Positions 1-10,799 of a stretch of 64,000 bases of DNA are shown piece after piece; the stretch's first letter is position 1, and each line of letters starts with the position of its first letter. Source of the stretch: Fistulifera solaris (taxonomy: Eukaryota > Bacillariophyta > Bacillariophyceae > Naviculales > Stauroneidaceae); NCBI GenBank assembly GCA_030295235.1, contig AP026124.1, forward strand, positions 2,170,001-2,234,000, in the 5' to 3' direction. The translations under genes were made by a program, and so were the position numbers. Under the pieces are notes generated by a model. The model had not been told where the DNA came from. It saw only the letters and a list, made by a program, of their open reading frames with translations, and searched no databases.

Positions 1-660
1 GATGGTGATGGTGTAGGAGACGAACTGGATGCGTTTCCCGACAACCCCAATGAATTTCTGGATTCCGATGGAGACGGCGTGAGTGACAACACCGATGAAC
101 TCCCTAATAACCCCACTGAGACGGTGGATACCGACGGTGATAGTGTAGGAGACAATTCCGATGCATTCCCAAATGATCCGAGTGAATTTGTGGATTCCGA
201 TGGCGATGGTATAGGCGACAACTCCGATGCATTCCACAAGGATCCAACTGAAACGAAAGACTCGGATGGAGATGGCGTAGGTGACAATGCTGATGCGTTT
301 CCAGATGATCCGAATGAATTTCTGGACTCAGATCTCGACGGTGTGGGTGATAACGTAGATGCTTTCCCCAACGATATCGATGAAACGACCGACTCAGATG
401 GAGATAACATCGGGAACAACGCTGACAGCTTTCCTAATGATGCCGCTGAAACTGCCGACTCCGATGGAGACGGGGTTGGAGATAACGCAGATACATTTCC
501 AGATAATCCTAAAGAAGTCGCAGATTCGGATGGAGACGGCGTGGGAAACAACGGAGATGCATTTCCCAACGATCCATACGAGTGGCAAGACACTGATAGC
601 GACGAAGTGGGGGATAACGGTGATGCCTATCCAAACGACGAATCCAAAACCCAAGATAGC
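1..660 (+). repeat. 66-bp tandem coding repeat, 10 copies
   Basis: Ten in-phase 66-bp units encode the type-3 calcium-binding repeats. The units are diverged at the DNA level but keep the Asp/Gly codons. The array probably continues upstream of the window. Confidence 0.85.
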
Positions 661-1257
661 CGGGATGGAATAGGAAATGTGGTTGCCAATGAAGAAGATG
701 ACCATGACAGTTCCGTTCCTCTCATTCTAGCACTAGGGCTTCCACTTATAGCGGTCCTCTTTCTCGCTAGTCTCTTTGCCGACAGGAAGAAGCAAGGAGT
801 CGCTGCGAACAATGTGCGTGGGGCCCTTGTATTTAAGGGTACAGGAGATCCGCCCAAGAGCTACCACGAAGGACTTTATCATCACCTACGAAACGGAACG
901 CGATATTTATCAACACGATGCGAATATTGTCTTGAGACCAGAAAGAACAGCTTTTATGTGGATGATAACCTGGGGACGATTCGCGAGGACGAAGTGTACG
1001 ATGACAACGTTTACGGTATGGATAGTATTCCCAGTTCCGACAGTTCATCAGGCCCACAAACTGGTCTTGCAGCCAAGTTCAAGGGTATGGATGTTCATAA
1101 GTGCAATAGTGCTTTGTGCCAAAGATGCCATCCGTCAAAAAAGCAAAGAATTCATTTTTACCTACCGGTCTGCGGCATGAGAGCAGCCGCAATCCCCAAG
1201 ACACGAATCAAAGTGGCGAAATTCCATTTTCGAGCGACGATTATCCTACCAAATTGA
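1..1257 (+). CDS. Thrombospondin type-3 repeat membrane protein, 5' partial
   Basis: The frame is open from base 1, so the start lies upstream of the window. Ten consecutive 22-residue repeats (bases 1-660) follow the pattern DxDGDGxGDNxDAFPNDPxE, the calcium-binding Asp/Asn-rich thrombospondin type-3 fold. One hydrophobic segment follows (about bases 712-780, PLILALGLPLIAVLFLASLF) and then a basic RKK stop-transfer, so the repeats should be extracellular or lumenal and the tail cytosolic. The tail carries a CEYC pair and a C-x5-C-x2-C cluster (HKCNSALCQRC) before the end. The last 40 residues in this frame look unnatural. After the A6 run at 1137-1142 another frame gives a polar, acidic tail ending at a TAG near 1300, so the true C-terminus may differ. 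Function unknown; adhesion or calcium binding at the surface is an inference. Confidence 0.8.
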   Translation, partial: DGDGVGDELDAFPDNPNEFLDSDGDGVSDNTDELPNNPTETVDTDGDSVGDNSDAFPNDPSEFVDSDGDGIGDNSDAFHKDPTETKDSDGDGVGDNADAFPDDPNEFLDSDLDGVGDNVDAFPNDIDETTDSDGDNIGNNADSFPNDAAETADSDGDGVGDNADTFPDNPKEVADSDGDGVGNNGDAFPNDPYEWQDTDSDEVGDNGDAYPNDESKTQDSRDGIGNVVANEEDDHDSSVPLILALGLPLIAVLFLASLFADRKKQGVAANNVRGALVFKGTGDPPKSYHEGLYHHLRNGTRYLSTRCEYCLETRKNSFYVDDNLGTIREDEVYDDNVYGMDSIPSSDSSSGPQTGLAAKFKGMDVHKCNSALCQRCHPSKKQRIHFYLPVCGMRAAAIPKTRIKVAKFHFRATIILPN

Positions 1258-1420
1258 ATTATTATAGTGAGCGATCCGAAGTATAGTGGTCGCATCGTAA
1301 CTCGAAGCAATCTGTAAAACAATAGAACACATGATTATGTACGCTGATATGCTGCTCTTTATAGACAATCTTAAAATTTACAAACGCATCTATCAGGTCT
1401 TTCAATGTCGTCGATGTGGC

Positions 1421-2408
1421 TCATTGTTGCATTCTCGTAAACAGAGATGACAATGTTTCGTTCCAGTTACGCTCGTGTGATGCTATACTGCCTGTTGGGA
1501 TGCCACCGCCAGCTGCTTGACGCTTTCGATACAACTCTCGATCCACTTTATCTTTCTTCCAGCCGTTGGCTGGCTCTCTGACTCTTGGAGACACCATGAC
1601 AGTGGCACTGGCCTTTCCTCTACTTTGTCGTTTCAGTTCATTGCGATAGCCTTGCATCTGTGCGGCCCTTAGTTCCGCGGACACTTCTTCACGCTCTCCC
1701 AGTAGTACTTCTGTCGACTCTTGTTTCCACTTTCGCTTGGCCTGTGCCATGTATTTTTCGTCTTCCTGTGCTAGTAACCGCATTTGTTCGGCTTCTCGTT
1801 GTTCCGCGGCAATGCGATCTTGAATACTGCGCTCTTCATCGGCGCGCTGGGATTGTCGAATGACGATAGCCGACTTGTTAGCCTGCTCGTAATCTTTAAT
1901 TTTGTTTTTACATTCCTCGGCATTGGGCTCTTCATTGACAATCGAGAAAATCATATCTTCCACCATTTCGAGATAATTGTTGTATTCCAAAAGTGTCTCA
2001 AAATCGGCTTCCGTCTTGTTGTAAACTTTCAAAACACGACGACGCCAGCTCGTATCCTTTTCACATTGTACATCATCTAGAGTTCGTTGTGTCAGTGTGA
2101 CTCGCTTGACCATGGTCGAACAGACCGGACAGGGAAACTCTCGTCTCCGAGCAAATTCGCGATCGACGCAACTTTGACAACTGCAAAAGTGTACAATATC
2201 AGGTCTTGCAAACTTTCTTTTACTGCAAAAAATCCTCGACTACTTTGACTTACAACTGATGACCGCATTTGACCGTCGCATTCGTCATGAGAGACGCTTG
2301 TGAGGTTAAATTGGAGGAATCACCTTCTGTGGTACCGCAGATGGCGCATCGGAAAAGATCCTCTTCCATGTTTTCGTCTATCGTTGATTCGATGTGTTTG
2401 ACAACCAT
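1421..2408 (-). CDS. MAT1: MAT1, CDK-activating kinase assembly factor (TFIIH)
   Basis: Two exons: 2408-2254 and 2180-1421, with a 73-bp GTAAGT...GCAG intron, giving 304 aa (human MAT1 is 309). The N-terminus is a C3HC4 RING finger: CAIC, then KCGHQFCQSC spanning the splice junction, then CPVC. The middle is a charged helical region (VYNKTEADFETLLEYNNYLE and the MVEDMIFSIVNEE stretch) typical of MAT1/TFB3. The family bridges CDK7-cyclin H to TFIIH and promotes CDK activation. A reading that starts at the second-exon Met (2113) would lose the RING, so the spliced model is preferred. Confidence 0.9.
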
Positions 2409-2777
2409 GCTCTCTCTTCTCTTTACTCGTAATTTATTCTGTGATTGACTAAATTGAAGAATTTGGTATTGTTACGTTTTTTGTTGGAAGTTGGAAACGC
2501 TCTTGTTTTTTACGAAAAGGGTGATGCTTTTTTGCAACGAAACAACGCGACGCAACATGCGAGATTATAGTAAAAACGTAATATGATCGTGACATGTCGG
2601 AATGGCACGCGAACACGGTTTTTGGGGACGACGTAAAATAATACTACGGAGTACCGGTACTCCGTTATGTGAGAAGGCACTCGTTCGTTATTATTTGCAA
2701 CAACAAAAAATATACGGAGTGCGTGAAGAACTGCCAAGGAGTGGTTACAAAGCAAAAGAGTCACATTATTATCACCG
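2409..2777. other. Intergenic region between divergent genes
   Basis: 369 bp separate MAT1 (minus) from the coiled-coil gene (plus), so it should hold both promoters. It contains the 20-bp perfect palindrome at 2646-2665. Open frames here lack codon character and no RNA gene was recognised. Confidence 0.5.
2646..2665. promoter_or_regulatory. 20-bp perfect palindrome in a divergent promoter
   Basis: ACGGAGTACC followed immediately by its exact reverse complement. It lies about 110 bp upstream of the coiled-coil gene and 240 bp upstream of MAT1. The GTACC/GGTAC core recurs in other intergenic regions of the window. Role as a binding site is inferred. Confidence 0.5.
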
Positions 2778-3485
2778 ATGGAATCAAAAGATCCCCCAAA
2801 GGCGAAGAAAAGGGCTACACTTATCCAGATTTCTGCAAGTCAAGCAGAAGAAGGGAATCACAAAGCCCCCTCTGTTTCGAGAAAGGATGATCAGTGTAAA
2901 TCATCGACCAAGTCCACAAGGAATCCTGCAATCTACAGTGATACCGAAGATGATTATCAAGATCATCACAAACCGGCGTTGACGTCCGCTGCACAAAAGG
3001 TAGCGCATTTGGAGTCTCGATCCCTCCTGCCGGGCGAATCGCTGCGCCATCTTCCTCTCACCACTGCAAGGAAACGAAAGAAACCAAGACAGGTGGGTGT
3101 CCCGACGGAAGCCATGGCGGTGGTACACATTCTGCACGATGAGGTACGCGATTATTTGGCGTCCCAATCGTTGGATCGTGAAGAACGTGTCATGCTCATT
3201 CAATGGTATAAGGCCGTGCGTGATCAGTTGACGGAACAGAATGAGTTGTTGGTGGAGAACTGTCGGCTGACCACGAATCGTCGTGATCTCGACAAGCAAG
3301 TAATTAAGCAACGACAAGAACTTATAACCTTACAATCCAACATTCGTAGCGTGGAGAATGAAATCAAGGACTTGGAAAATCGAGTTGTTGTGAATCAGCA
3401 ACAGAGTCGTGCGCAACGGGACGCGACTCGGTTTTTGGAAGGATTGGGGCAGTTGGCTGCTACATCTCGCTCACTCCATCCATAA
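2778..3485 (+). CDS. Coiled-coil protein, unknown function
   Basis: 235 aa in a single exon. The first ~100 residues are basic and disordered (KAKKRA, RKRKKPRQ, nuclear-localisation-like). From about residue 105 a helical domain starts (PTEAMAVVHILHDEVRDYLA), then a long coiled coil to about residue 215 rich in E/Q/N/R heptads. The layout, a disordered basic N-terminus followed by a C-terminal coiled coil, resembles small chromatin or kinetochore proteins, but I see no diagnostic motif and make no family call. Confidence 0.75.
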   Translation: MESKDPPKAKKRATLIQISASQAEEGNHKAPSVSRKDDQCKSSTKSTRNPAIYSDTEDDYQDHHKPALTSAAQKVAHLESRSLLPGESLRHLPLTTARKRKKPRQVGVPTEAMAVVHILHDEVRDYLASQSLDREERVMLIQWYKAVRDQLTEQNELLVENCRLTTNRRDLDKQVIKQRQELITLQSNIRSVENEIKDLENRVVVNQQQSRAQRDATRFLEGLGQLAATSRSLHP

Positions 3486-3621
3486 TTATGAATAGCTGTC
3501 TGGGAATGATTTTTTTAAATGTACAGGTAAAGCTAAGTAAAAGCAATGTAATGTACACTAAATAAAATAAAAACGATTCTGATATACCCTTCAATGTGAA
3601 AGATCCATAATCGATTGGTTG

Positions 3622-5289
3622 TCAGCAAAGATTTGCATCTTGCTGTATGCCCATGCGTTTGCTCTCTAGAATACTATCGAGTTGCGCTAAGAGCTCTGTC
3701 GACAGCGGAGGAGGCGGTTTCGACCACAATAGATCCGCCTTCCCCACCTCTTTTAGGCGCTTCGAGTCCTCGGGAAGATGAGCACTCACACCGACAAGAA
3801 CAGGTCGATTCTTCGCTATAGCAGCAAACCGTTGCAAAAGTAAGGAGCCCGATGCGTTCGCATTACCGCAGACTCCTGGTTGTTGACGATGGAAGAGCTT
3901 CAGGCGCTCTTCAACAATAATGAGGTCAAACGTGGTCTTGAGTACTTGCTTGAAAGCTTCTTCGCTAGTTTTACAGGTCGAAATCACGGCATCCGGGATG
4001 GCATGCTGGAAGGCCTTTGCGAATAGCTTGAGGCAGATGTCGTGAGGGTCCACGATTAGAATCCTCTTAATCGATTTTCTGGCTTCAGGTGGACGAATTT
4101 CGTTCAAACTGTCCAACGCAGGGAAAGTAAGATCGATCGCATCAGCTCGCAACGCCGCGTGTGAAAACAGCGCTTTCGTGGCGGTAGGAGTTATTTGTCG
4201 TTCAATGACGCGGCCTGTTCCAGTAGGAATAATCTCGGTACGAGTAAAGGCCATGATCCTCCGTGTAGCTTCCAGCTTGAAGGCGTGCATCTCACCTGCA
4301 GTATACCAGATACACAATGCTTCCTCTTCGCTCCGGCTAAACTCTCGTACCAGAACTCGCGCATCGAAGACAACATCGCGCGTGGCTTGGGGATGCGAGA
4401 TCGGACGAGGCGACCGCAGATCGTCGGGACAAACATTGTCGGAGACCGGAGATTGGTTATCACTTGTATCACTGGAGGCCAGTGAGGGAATATCTGATTC
4501 AATAGAAGAGACTTTCTCGACTTCATTCGATTGTTTGCGAGCAGTCCCGTAGGAACTCGAGCGAAGAATCGAAGGATGCTTCTTTACTTTCTGAGGCTCT
4601 GTATCCGACTCGCGGTCACTGCGTCCTAAAGATATGTCACTATTGAAGGAATCGGATCCGGTGGATGAAGACAACGCCCTTAAAGGGGAGACACGAACAG
4701 GTAGAATGGACCTTCTTCTTCCGTTTGAGTTTGTTGGTTGCGCGGCTCGGAGAAAATGCGAACGAGATGGATCTATTTGCATGTTTGCCTTGTTCTTGTT
4801 GTTGTTCTCTTCTCGCTCCAACTTGTTTTGCTTCATTACAGCTGTGTTGTGTCCCAATTCCATACGAGGTGTGAGTGGGAGTGCAGGTACGAAATGAGCA
4901 GGAACGTCCAAGTCAAGCCGTGTCATTTGTTCGCGAGAAAGTAACGGGCTTAGAGGTAGCATGTGACTACACTTGAAGTCGGCATCGCTACCATGACTGA
5001 GTGCTATATCCTTCAATGTCAGATTGCCTGGTAAATCTTTTTTCGTCTCCGATACCTCCGAGATACAATCAATGGTAGATCTCGGGGACGGCATACTTTC
5101 CCCGTAAAGTGCGGGGAAGATTACCCTCCGTTGCTTCAAGTTAGCAGGCATCCGTGAACGTGCACACTTCGTATAATTGTGACGAGGGGATTGCTTTTGT
5201 TGAAGATCGCGAGGAATACAAAATAGTGAAACGGAAAACACATTGACGTTATCCGCCCGCACCGGACTCGAAGAGATAGCGTGAAGCAT
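3622..5289 (-). CDS. Protein with degenerate receiver (pseudo-response-regulator) domain
   Basis: 555 aa. The first ~290 residues are Ser/Arg-rich and disordered. A middle region (about 290-380; RVLVREFSRSEEEALCIWYT) resembles a module common in diatom proteins. The C-terminus (about 405-550) has the receiver pattern: an acidic residue at beta-1 (KRILIVDPHD), a hydrophobic strand DLIIVEERL where the phospho-acceptor Asp would sit, and the conserved Lys in LLWSKPPPP. The acceptor position is Glu, so phosphorylation is unlikely and the domain may act as a constitutive or binding module. No DNA-binding or kinase domain is visible. Confidence 0.75.
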   Translation of the reverse strand: MLHAISSSPVRADNVNVFSVSLFCIPRDLQQKQSPRHNYTKCARSRMPANLKQRRVIFPALYGESMPSPRSTIDCISEVSETKKDLPGNLTLKDIALSHGSDADFKCSHMLPLSPLLSREQMTRLDLDVPAHFVPALPLTPRMELGHNTAVMKQNKLEREENNNKNKANMQIDPSRSHFLRAAQPTNSNGRRRSILPVRVSPLRALSSSTGSDSFNSDISLGRSDRESDTEPQKVKKHPSILRSSSYGTARKQSNEVEKVSSIESDIPSLASSDTSDNQSPVSDNVCPDDLRSPRPISHPQATRDVVFDARVLVREFSRSEEEALCIWYTAGEMHAFKLEATRRIMAFTRTEIIPTGTGRVIERQITPTATKALFSHAALRADAIDLTFPALDSLNEIRPPEARKSIKRILIVDPHDICLKLFAKAFQHAIPDAVISTCKTSEEAFKQVLKTTFDLIIVEERLKLFHRQQPGVCGNANASGSLLLQRFAAIAKNRPVLVGVSAHLPEDSKRLKEVGKADLLWSKPPPPLSTELLAQLDSILESKRMGIQQDANLC

Positions 5290-5786
5290 GTTGGAATGGA
5301 AAACACACGCTATTAGTTCGCATTAGCAACACGGGTTACCCCGTGTGCTTGTGTTGGCAATGATAAAGGAACTCGCGGTGATGCGAAGACCGAAGCAGAT
5401 CGCCACCGTCGCAATAATCGAGCATAAAAAAATTTGATGGGGCCATCAGCTTTCGGAATGCCAATTGTTCGACGAGAGAAAGGTGCATCTTCACTATATA
5501 TCATACAGTGTAGCGTACAGGATAGAAGTACAAGTGGAAAACAAATCTTTCTGTGCGGTGCTGGTCGCATTCTTAATTGACACATAAATACTGTCACTTT
5601 CCGCCTAAATACGAAATGCCGGACGCCGAATTCCTTTCAAATAATATCAGGCAATTAGAACTGATCTTCTTACTTCGGAATGCAGTTGTGTTCTTCGATT
5701 CTTCACGTGGTTCTTCGGTTCTTCCTCTTCCGTTTTTCATTTACGAGTGGTAGCCGGTATGACACCGGACTGGTGATCGAAATCGA
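5290..5786. other. Intergenic region left of the retrotransposon
   Basis: About 500 bp upstream of the pseudo-receiver gene. Small open frames here have no recognisable product. The retrotransposon interrupts it at 5791/5792. I see no structured RNA or repeat. Confidence 0.4.
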
Positions 5787-5791
5787 AGGAC
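5787..5791. repeat. Target-site duplication AGGAC (left)
   Basis: The five bases immediately before the left LTR are repeated exactly at 12909-12913 after the right LTR, the mark of integrase-mediated insertion. Confidence 0.85.
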
Positions 5792-6244
5792 TCTCACGTA
5801 TCGACGGACAGAAACAGAAATTCTGTCAACCAAGTCGCTACGTTTCGCAACAACAGAAGAGGAAGTATCTGGTAGAGCTAAGACGATAAACAGTCAAAGT
5901 TTTCCAAACAACAATATTATGAAGCCTTTACAAATCCGACAAATGAACAAGGTGGAATCTCACTGGGTGATGGTTCCGCCCGAGAATGTCACTGCCATCG
6001 GACTAGGTCTTGTTTTATCTTGAAATTCTGAGCTCACGTATGTGGCTCTAACATTCTTGTATCGCGTTGCTTGCAAACCTTTCACGCCTTCACGATCAAC
6101 CCAAATCGTGCAAAGACCCTTGGGCCTCGCCCAAGAGGTTACATTCGGATGCTTCCGATTTGGGGATCGGAATTCGCATTAGGTCGTCGCGGCCATATTG
6201 GCTGAGTCCCTAGTAGTCTGCCCGCTATCCGCATTTCCGTGACA
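5792..6244 (-). repeat. LTR (downstream in element orientation), 453 bp
   Basis: Identical to 12458-12908 except for an extra C near 5970 and an extra C near 6190. It should supply the polyadenylation end of the element. Confidence 0.93.
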
Positions 6245-6255
6245 CTCCCTCTCAG
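6245..6255 (-). promoter_or_regulatory. Polypurine tract
   Basis: On the minus strand CTGAGAGGGAG directly abuts the LTR start TGTCACG, the expected position and composition of the plus-strand primer of an LTR element. Confidence 0.75.
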
Positions 6256-6272
6256 ACGAAGAGAGACCACTT

Positions 6273-7057
6273 TCAACCCAACCCATTAACTTGTCTCCGA
6301 AGATAGGTAAATGTTTCCCTAGGCAATCCTTTCGTCATGATATCCGCAAGCTGTTCTGTAGTGTCAATCTTGTTGATTTTCAATTCACCACTTTGAACAT
6401 GTTGTCGGAAGAAATGATACTTCGTGCCGTAGTGCTTCGAGCGAGGGGTCATCCAGCGGAATTGTAGCAAGAGTGAGCGCTCCATTGTTGTCTTCAAATA
6501 CATCCGAATGAGCAATGCTCTCGACTTGGTCTTCTCCAGTAATAGCCTTAGCAACAGCAGTAACAAGTCTTCGCATCGGCAAAACATCGCGCATGGCGGT
6601 ACTCAATGCGACATATTCACTCTCCATTGTACTTAGAGAGATTTCAGACTGTAGCTTCGATACCCAAAGTAGGGGGCAATTGCCGAGCGTCAAAATATAA
6701 CCAGTACGCGACTTCACACTTATCGGATCTTCAGGATCTTCAGCACCCCACAATCCGGCAAAGTCGGCATCAACAAAACAATCAATTTTCAACTCTTTCG
6801 TCGGACGCATCACCAAACCACGATCTGCCGTTCCTTTTAAATAACGCACTATTCTCTTGATTGCTTTAGCATGACTTTGCCGTGGTGAATGAGTGAAGCG
6901 AGCGCACTGGTGGACAGCAAATGCAATATCCGGTCGAGAGTTTGACGACAAGTAGAGCAACATTCCGACAACCGAAGCATAATTCCAAGACTTCGGCAAA
7001 GCGCAGCACCAGCCAAATCTTTTCCCAATGGCTTGTTTTCAGCAGGCGTGTCGCCAA
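6273..7057 (-). pseudogene. Copia RNase H region
   Basis: The open part 6999-6385 encodes the copia connection/RNase H block: NSRPDIAFAVHQCARF, RIVRYLKGT, CFVDADFAGLW, SRTGYILTLG and STMESEYVALS. The C-terminal end KIDTTEQLADIMTKGLPRE sits in another frame (6587-6273), so one frame break lies near 6400-6420. Upstream, 7057-6866 is a displaced-frame continuation towards RT. Confidence 0.9.
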
Positions 7058-7066
7058 GAATTACAA

Positions 7067-7806
7067 TCAGCCATGTCGGTGGCTTCGATGACGGCGTTTA
7101 ATGAGACCTTTCTGGGTCAACTCGATAGTATCTCCACGGCGGGTAAACTGAATTCCCAAGAACGCGGAAACATCTTTCGACTCCACAGTTAAAGTTAAAA
7201 CCTTGTCAATAGTGTCAATCATGTCATCCATGCACTTTTCATCGAGACTGAACCAAAGGCAATCATCGACATAAGTCAAACAAATAATTTTCGTGCACGA
7301 ACAGGCAAGCATCGATGTCGACCAACTGTTTGAAACCATGCTTCTCCAAAGTGTCCTTCAACAAGTTGAAGAATCGGAGTGGACTGTCGGACTTTCCGTA
7401 AAGCGTCTTCTGGAGCATCAAAACAGTGTCTTCGCCATCGTCGTGAAATCCTTGAGGCATCTCAATGTAGCACTCTTCAGTAGGTGGCAAAGGGGCTTGA
7501 GCAAAACGCATTGACATAATCAACTTGGCGGGGTATGCATTCCGTGGACGATGGACATAATTAACAGCAACCGAACTGTGGACCACTGTACGACAGGAGA
7601 GTAGGACTCAAGTAGTCTACTCCTTTTATCTCCATGTCGCCCACGAACACAAAACCTCGCCTTGTACTTCGTGGGTGTCCCATCCGGTGAACGTTTAAGC
7701 CGAAGCAGCCCAAGTGGATTTTATCACGCTTATTCGCGGGTACTGAAGCTCGCGGAATTTTCTTCCACGTCCCCATCATCTCCAACATTCGAATTTCTTT
7801 CACCAT
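7067..7806 (-). pseudogene. Copia reverse transcriptase region
   Basis: Frames in pieces carry the RT core: YIEMPQGFHDDGEDTVLMLQ, the KTLYG motif with LRFFNLLKDTLEKHGF (7586-7263) and the catalytic LTYVDDCLWFSLDE (7339-7067). A PRASVPANKRDK segment lies at 7806-7561. At least three frame breaks separate them. Confidence 0.9.
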
Positions 7807-8698
7807 CGCCTCTTGCCATTCTCGATATTGACTGACGACATTGCTTGATGATACATTGGATAGTCGGGATCGGAACCTTTCTTTGGCTTCTTTGCACGCT
7901 GCATAGCGGCAAAAGCAACAGGGTCGCGCAAATCAAACTCGCCGATCTCCGAATCCCAACAAGCAACAAGGCCGGAATGAATCGACGCAATAAAAGAGAA
8001 AGTTCGCGAGGAATCGGCGCAAGAACAACCGAAGCAACGTTTGTAATAAATTCATTGAATCTCTTTGGAGCACGTCTCGCCGAGTGGATCGGCGAGGTTC
8101 GGCAGGAACAGCTGGTGTCTTCTTCCAGCGGCGAACTTGATGGAGGCTTGGCATCCACAGCAACCTTTGGAGCAGGAATCGGCTCAACCGGCTTTGAAAT
8201 AGGCTCAGATAATTTAACAGGAGTAGTAACTGTCTTTTGTTCTGGCTCCCTCTGCAATGTAGGCTCGTTTGAACTCTTTTCAGTTGTAGGCTCGGCATCG
8301 GTTCGTAATCGCTGGTGCACTTTGTCGAAATCAACTGGAGGGCTAGCAGTGTCTTGGGCGCTTCGAATTTTGCGAGATCGCTCTTGAATTCGAACATGCA
8401 ACTCATCTTGACTCAACCATTCATCATCCAAGTCGATCGGATCATCCTCATCGAAAAATACCTGAAAGCGAGATGATGCGAAGATGTCGGCCCAAGTCTC
8501 CGGATCGACAGAATCATCCTCATTAACGACATTCGAAACAGTGGCAAACCAATCATCAACAACAACAAGGAACTGCGCGGAAATCCGGTTTGTTTCTAGG
8601 TTCAGAACGACAGGAACATTCGATGCATGCCGCTTTGACAAACCCAAGAAAACGCCGGCGTCTCGAGCGAGGTTCAAATTTTGGAATCTTGTGCCCAT
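7730..8698 (-). pseudogene. Copia integrase-RT linker region
   Basis: Open on the minus strand, rich in Pro, Ser, Glu and Asp (EPEQKTVTTPVKLSEPISKP), as expected for the variable spacer between integrase and reverse transcriptase. Its end overlaps the RT region. Confidence 0.7.
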
Positions 8699-9413
8699 CT
8701 TGCAATTGAGGGTTCAAAATATACGCGGGTGATCCCCATACATGCATATCAGCAAACACTTTTCGATCGGTCGTTGTTCTGAAGATCATATCAGCCGGAG
8801 ATGAATTATTTTCGCCGGGTCCGTAGTTGAAATTTTGAACGACATAATCGATCGCCTGAGGCCACAAATCCGAAGAAATCGCTTTCGGCCAACGCAGTTT
8901 AGCATGTAGCATCGTGGTGCGTGCAAGAGATATAATACTTCCGATCGCGCTCAGCAACAGCATTTTGGTGGTGAGCACCAGGTCCACTGAGAGTCATCGA
9001 CTGGTAGTTCGTATCAATTTGCTTTGTGAACTCCTGCGCCCGTAAGCGTGCCATTGTCGGTATGATATTGGACCACCGTGATGCCGTGATTAGCCATTGC
9101 ACTTTCGAACTCCAACTTGGCGCGCAAAGCCCTCGCCAGCAGTAAAATTCAAAACGTGAGCGGCATTACCGCGAATCCACTTGCATGATCGACAAAAATC
9201 ACACCGCCTTTGAACTTCTCATCATCTTTGGTACCACCGAAACCAGAGTAGAGACGTCCCCTCGTTGAAACAGAGAAGTGATCCATTGAAACCTTCTGGC
9301 CCGGAATTAAAATATCCTTCGAGAGAACTTTGGATTGGCGATCGACGGTCAATTTTGCTCCAGTCGACTTGCTTTCCTTTTCCATACATGCAAGCAGCGC
9401 GCGGAAATATCAC
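8556..9413 (-). pseudogene. Copia integrase region
   Basis: Integrase core fragments: KVSMDHFSVSTRGRLYSG with GGVIFVDHASGFAVM (first acidic residues, 9385-9149) and GPGAHHQNAVAERD (catalytic Glu, 9102-8899). Then comes LRWPKAISSDLWPQAIDYVV with NNSSPADMIF (8987-8556), a typical copia integrase C-terminal context. Frame breaks lie near 9140 and 8940. Confidence 0.9.
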
Positions 9414-9728
9414 AACGCTGCCGCCGCTTTGACTTCAGCAGACTTTCCGAGAGCGCCGGTTTTGAGCAAGGCTTGAATATTTTTCATGCTTCGGTGAACA
9501 AATCGGAAATGTAAGCGAAGAAGAAATTTCTGTGCTTCACTCAAGTTTTGATTCTCAGCCAGCGGTCACACAGTTTGAATCTTTGCAGCATTGAGAGCAA
9601 CAGATTGTTTTCGGAACATCTCCAGAGTAGGCAAGTTGTTTTCCGGAGAGTAAACAATATCAAGAAAGTGGCCGTCCAACAGATCGACATGAATGAGGCT
9701 CGAGTCGCCTGAAAAACGCGGTTCGTCG

Positions 9729-10373
9729 TTACGTTCGCGCCTTCACCAATTGACAGTAGGACTGTGGGCTGAAGAGTCGGACATTGGCATCGGGCATATG
9801 TAGCCCAGGGATCCGAAAAGTAAAGCCCTTGCCGTTGGACAGAGTAACAGTCCACTCAAGAGTGCCCGTGCCGGCAATCGAAGAACCTGCAGCAAAGCCA
9901 GACAAAACTTTATCGCCAGTAGTCGGAGTGTAGGACGTGAAGTCAGCACGGTCGAAAGTAACAGCAACTGTGGCTCCAGTATCCCAAATAACCGGAAACA
10001 GATCCGCCATGGTAGGCTTTCCAGCGACATGCACTTGATGCAAAGCAGGGAGGGCATAAATAGACGGGGGCAGCTTCGCGTACGGTGCAAAGTAGGCTTT
10101 AGAGTTGTCTACACTATTATCTCCCTCTCGAAGCAACATCGTCTCACTTTCACTAGCAGCTCCCTCTGGAAAGAAATGCCCAGTGGGATAGCAAAACAGA
10201 AGAGAGTCGTCCAGTAGGTTCCAAGGCTTAGGATGCCCGTTCGGCGGACACGATAAATCTAAAGACTCGGTACACAAATGGCCATTGCTGTCAATCATAT
10301 CCGGAAGCTCCAAGGCCCAACGAGGAATCGCTTGAAGTCTTCGACGACGTTTGCTCCTCGCAGTTTCCGACAA
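9729..10373 (-). pseudogene. Copia aspartic protease region
   Basis: A 214-residue frame with the aspartic protease signature FPVIWDTGATVAV (active Asp codon near 9983) and downstream GTGTLEWTVTLSNGKG and a RIPGLHMPDA beta region. The frame is lost after LFSPQSYCQL near 9735. Confidence 0.9.
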
Positions 10374-10799
10374 AACGATTTTTGCTTGCGACGCCGAAAA
10401 ACACCATCCTCACCATGCTGACAAGACGAATCGTTTGAAGATGAAGAAGGATCAGGAGGTCGGCGCAAGCGTCGGCTGCGATCACTTGGATGAAACTGGT
10501 AGCAGCCATGCCAGGCGGGCACCAAGTTGACTCCATAAACAACACCGGGGGGCTTTCGAGCGTAAGCGTCACTTCGCCACATGCTCGTCATGATCGAAGA
10601 AAGCACCATGAAACGACACGGGAGAGAGATGAGGCAGCTCGGGCAAAGGGCGTGAATCGCGGCCGAAGACCAAGAGAGCGACGATGAGAAGCGGCACTTT
10701 GGGCACGCAACCACTTGAGATGGTCGCAGCAACACGGAAATGACGCCACCAAGAAAAGCACTCCACAATCAACCAGCAAAGAATAAAATGCTTCGGTAA

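Noticed and set aside
394-857. Long minus-strand frames opposite the type-3 repeats
   Set aside because: They follow from the repeat codon pattern on the other strand and have no sensible protein character.
5313-5597. Minus-strand frame of 94 residues upstream of the pseudo-receiver gene
   Set aside because: No domain, and composition is like non-coding sequence; it could be a 5' region of the neighbouring transcript.
5680-5889. Plus-strand frame running into the LTR
   Set aside because: It is cut by the element and, when the element is removed in mind, does not continue into a plausible protein on the other side.
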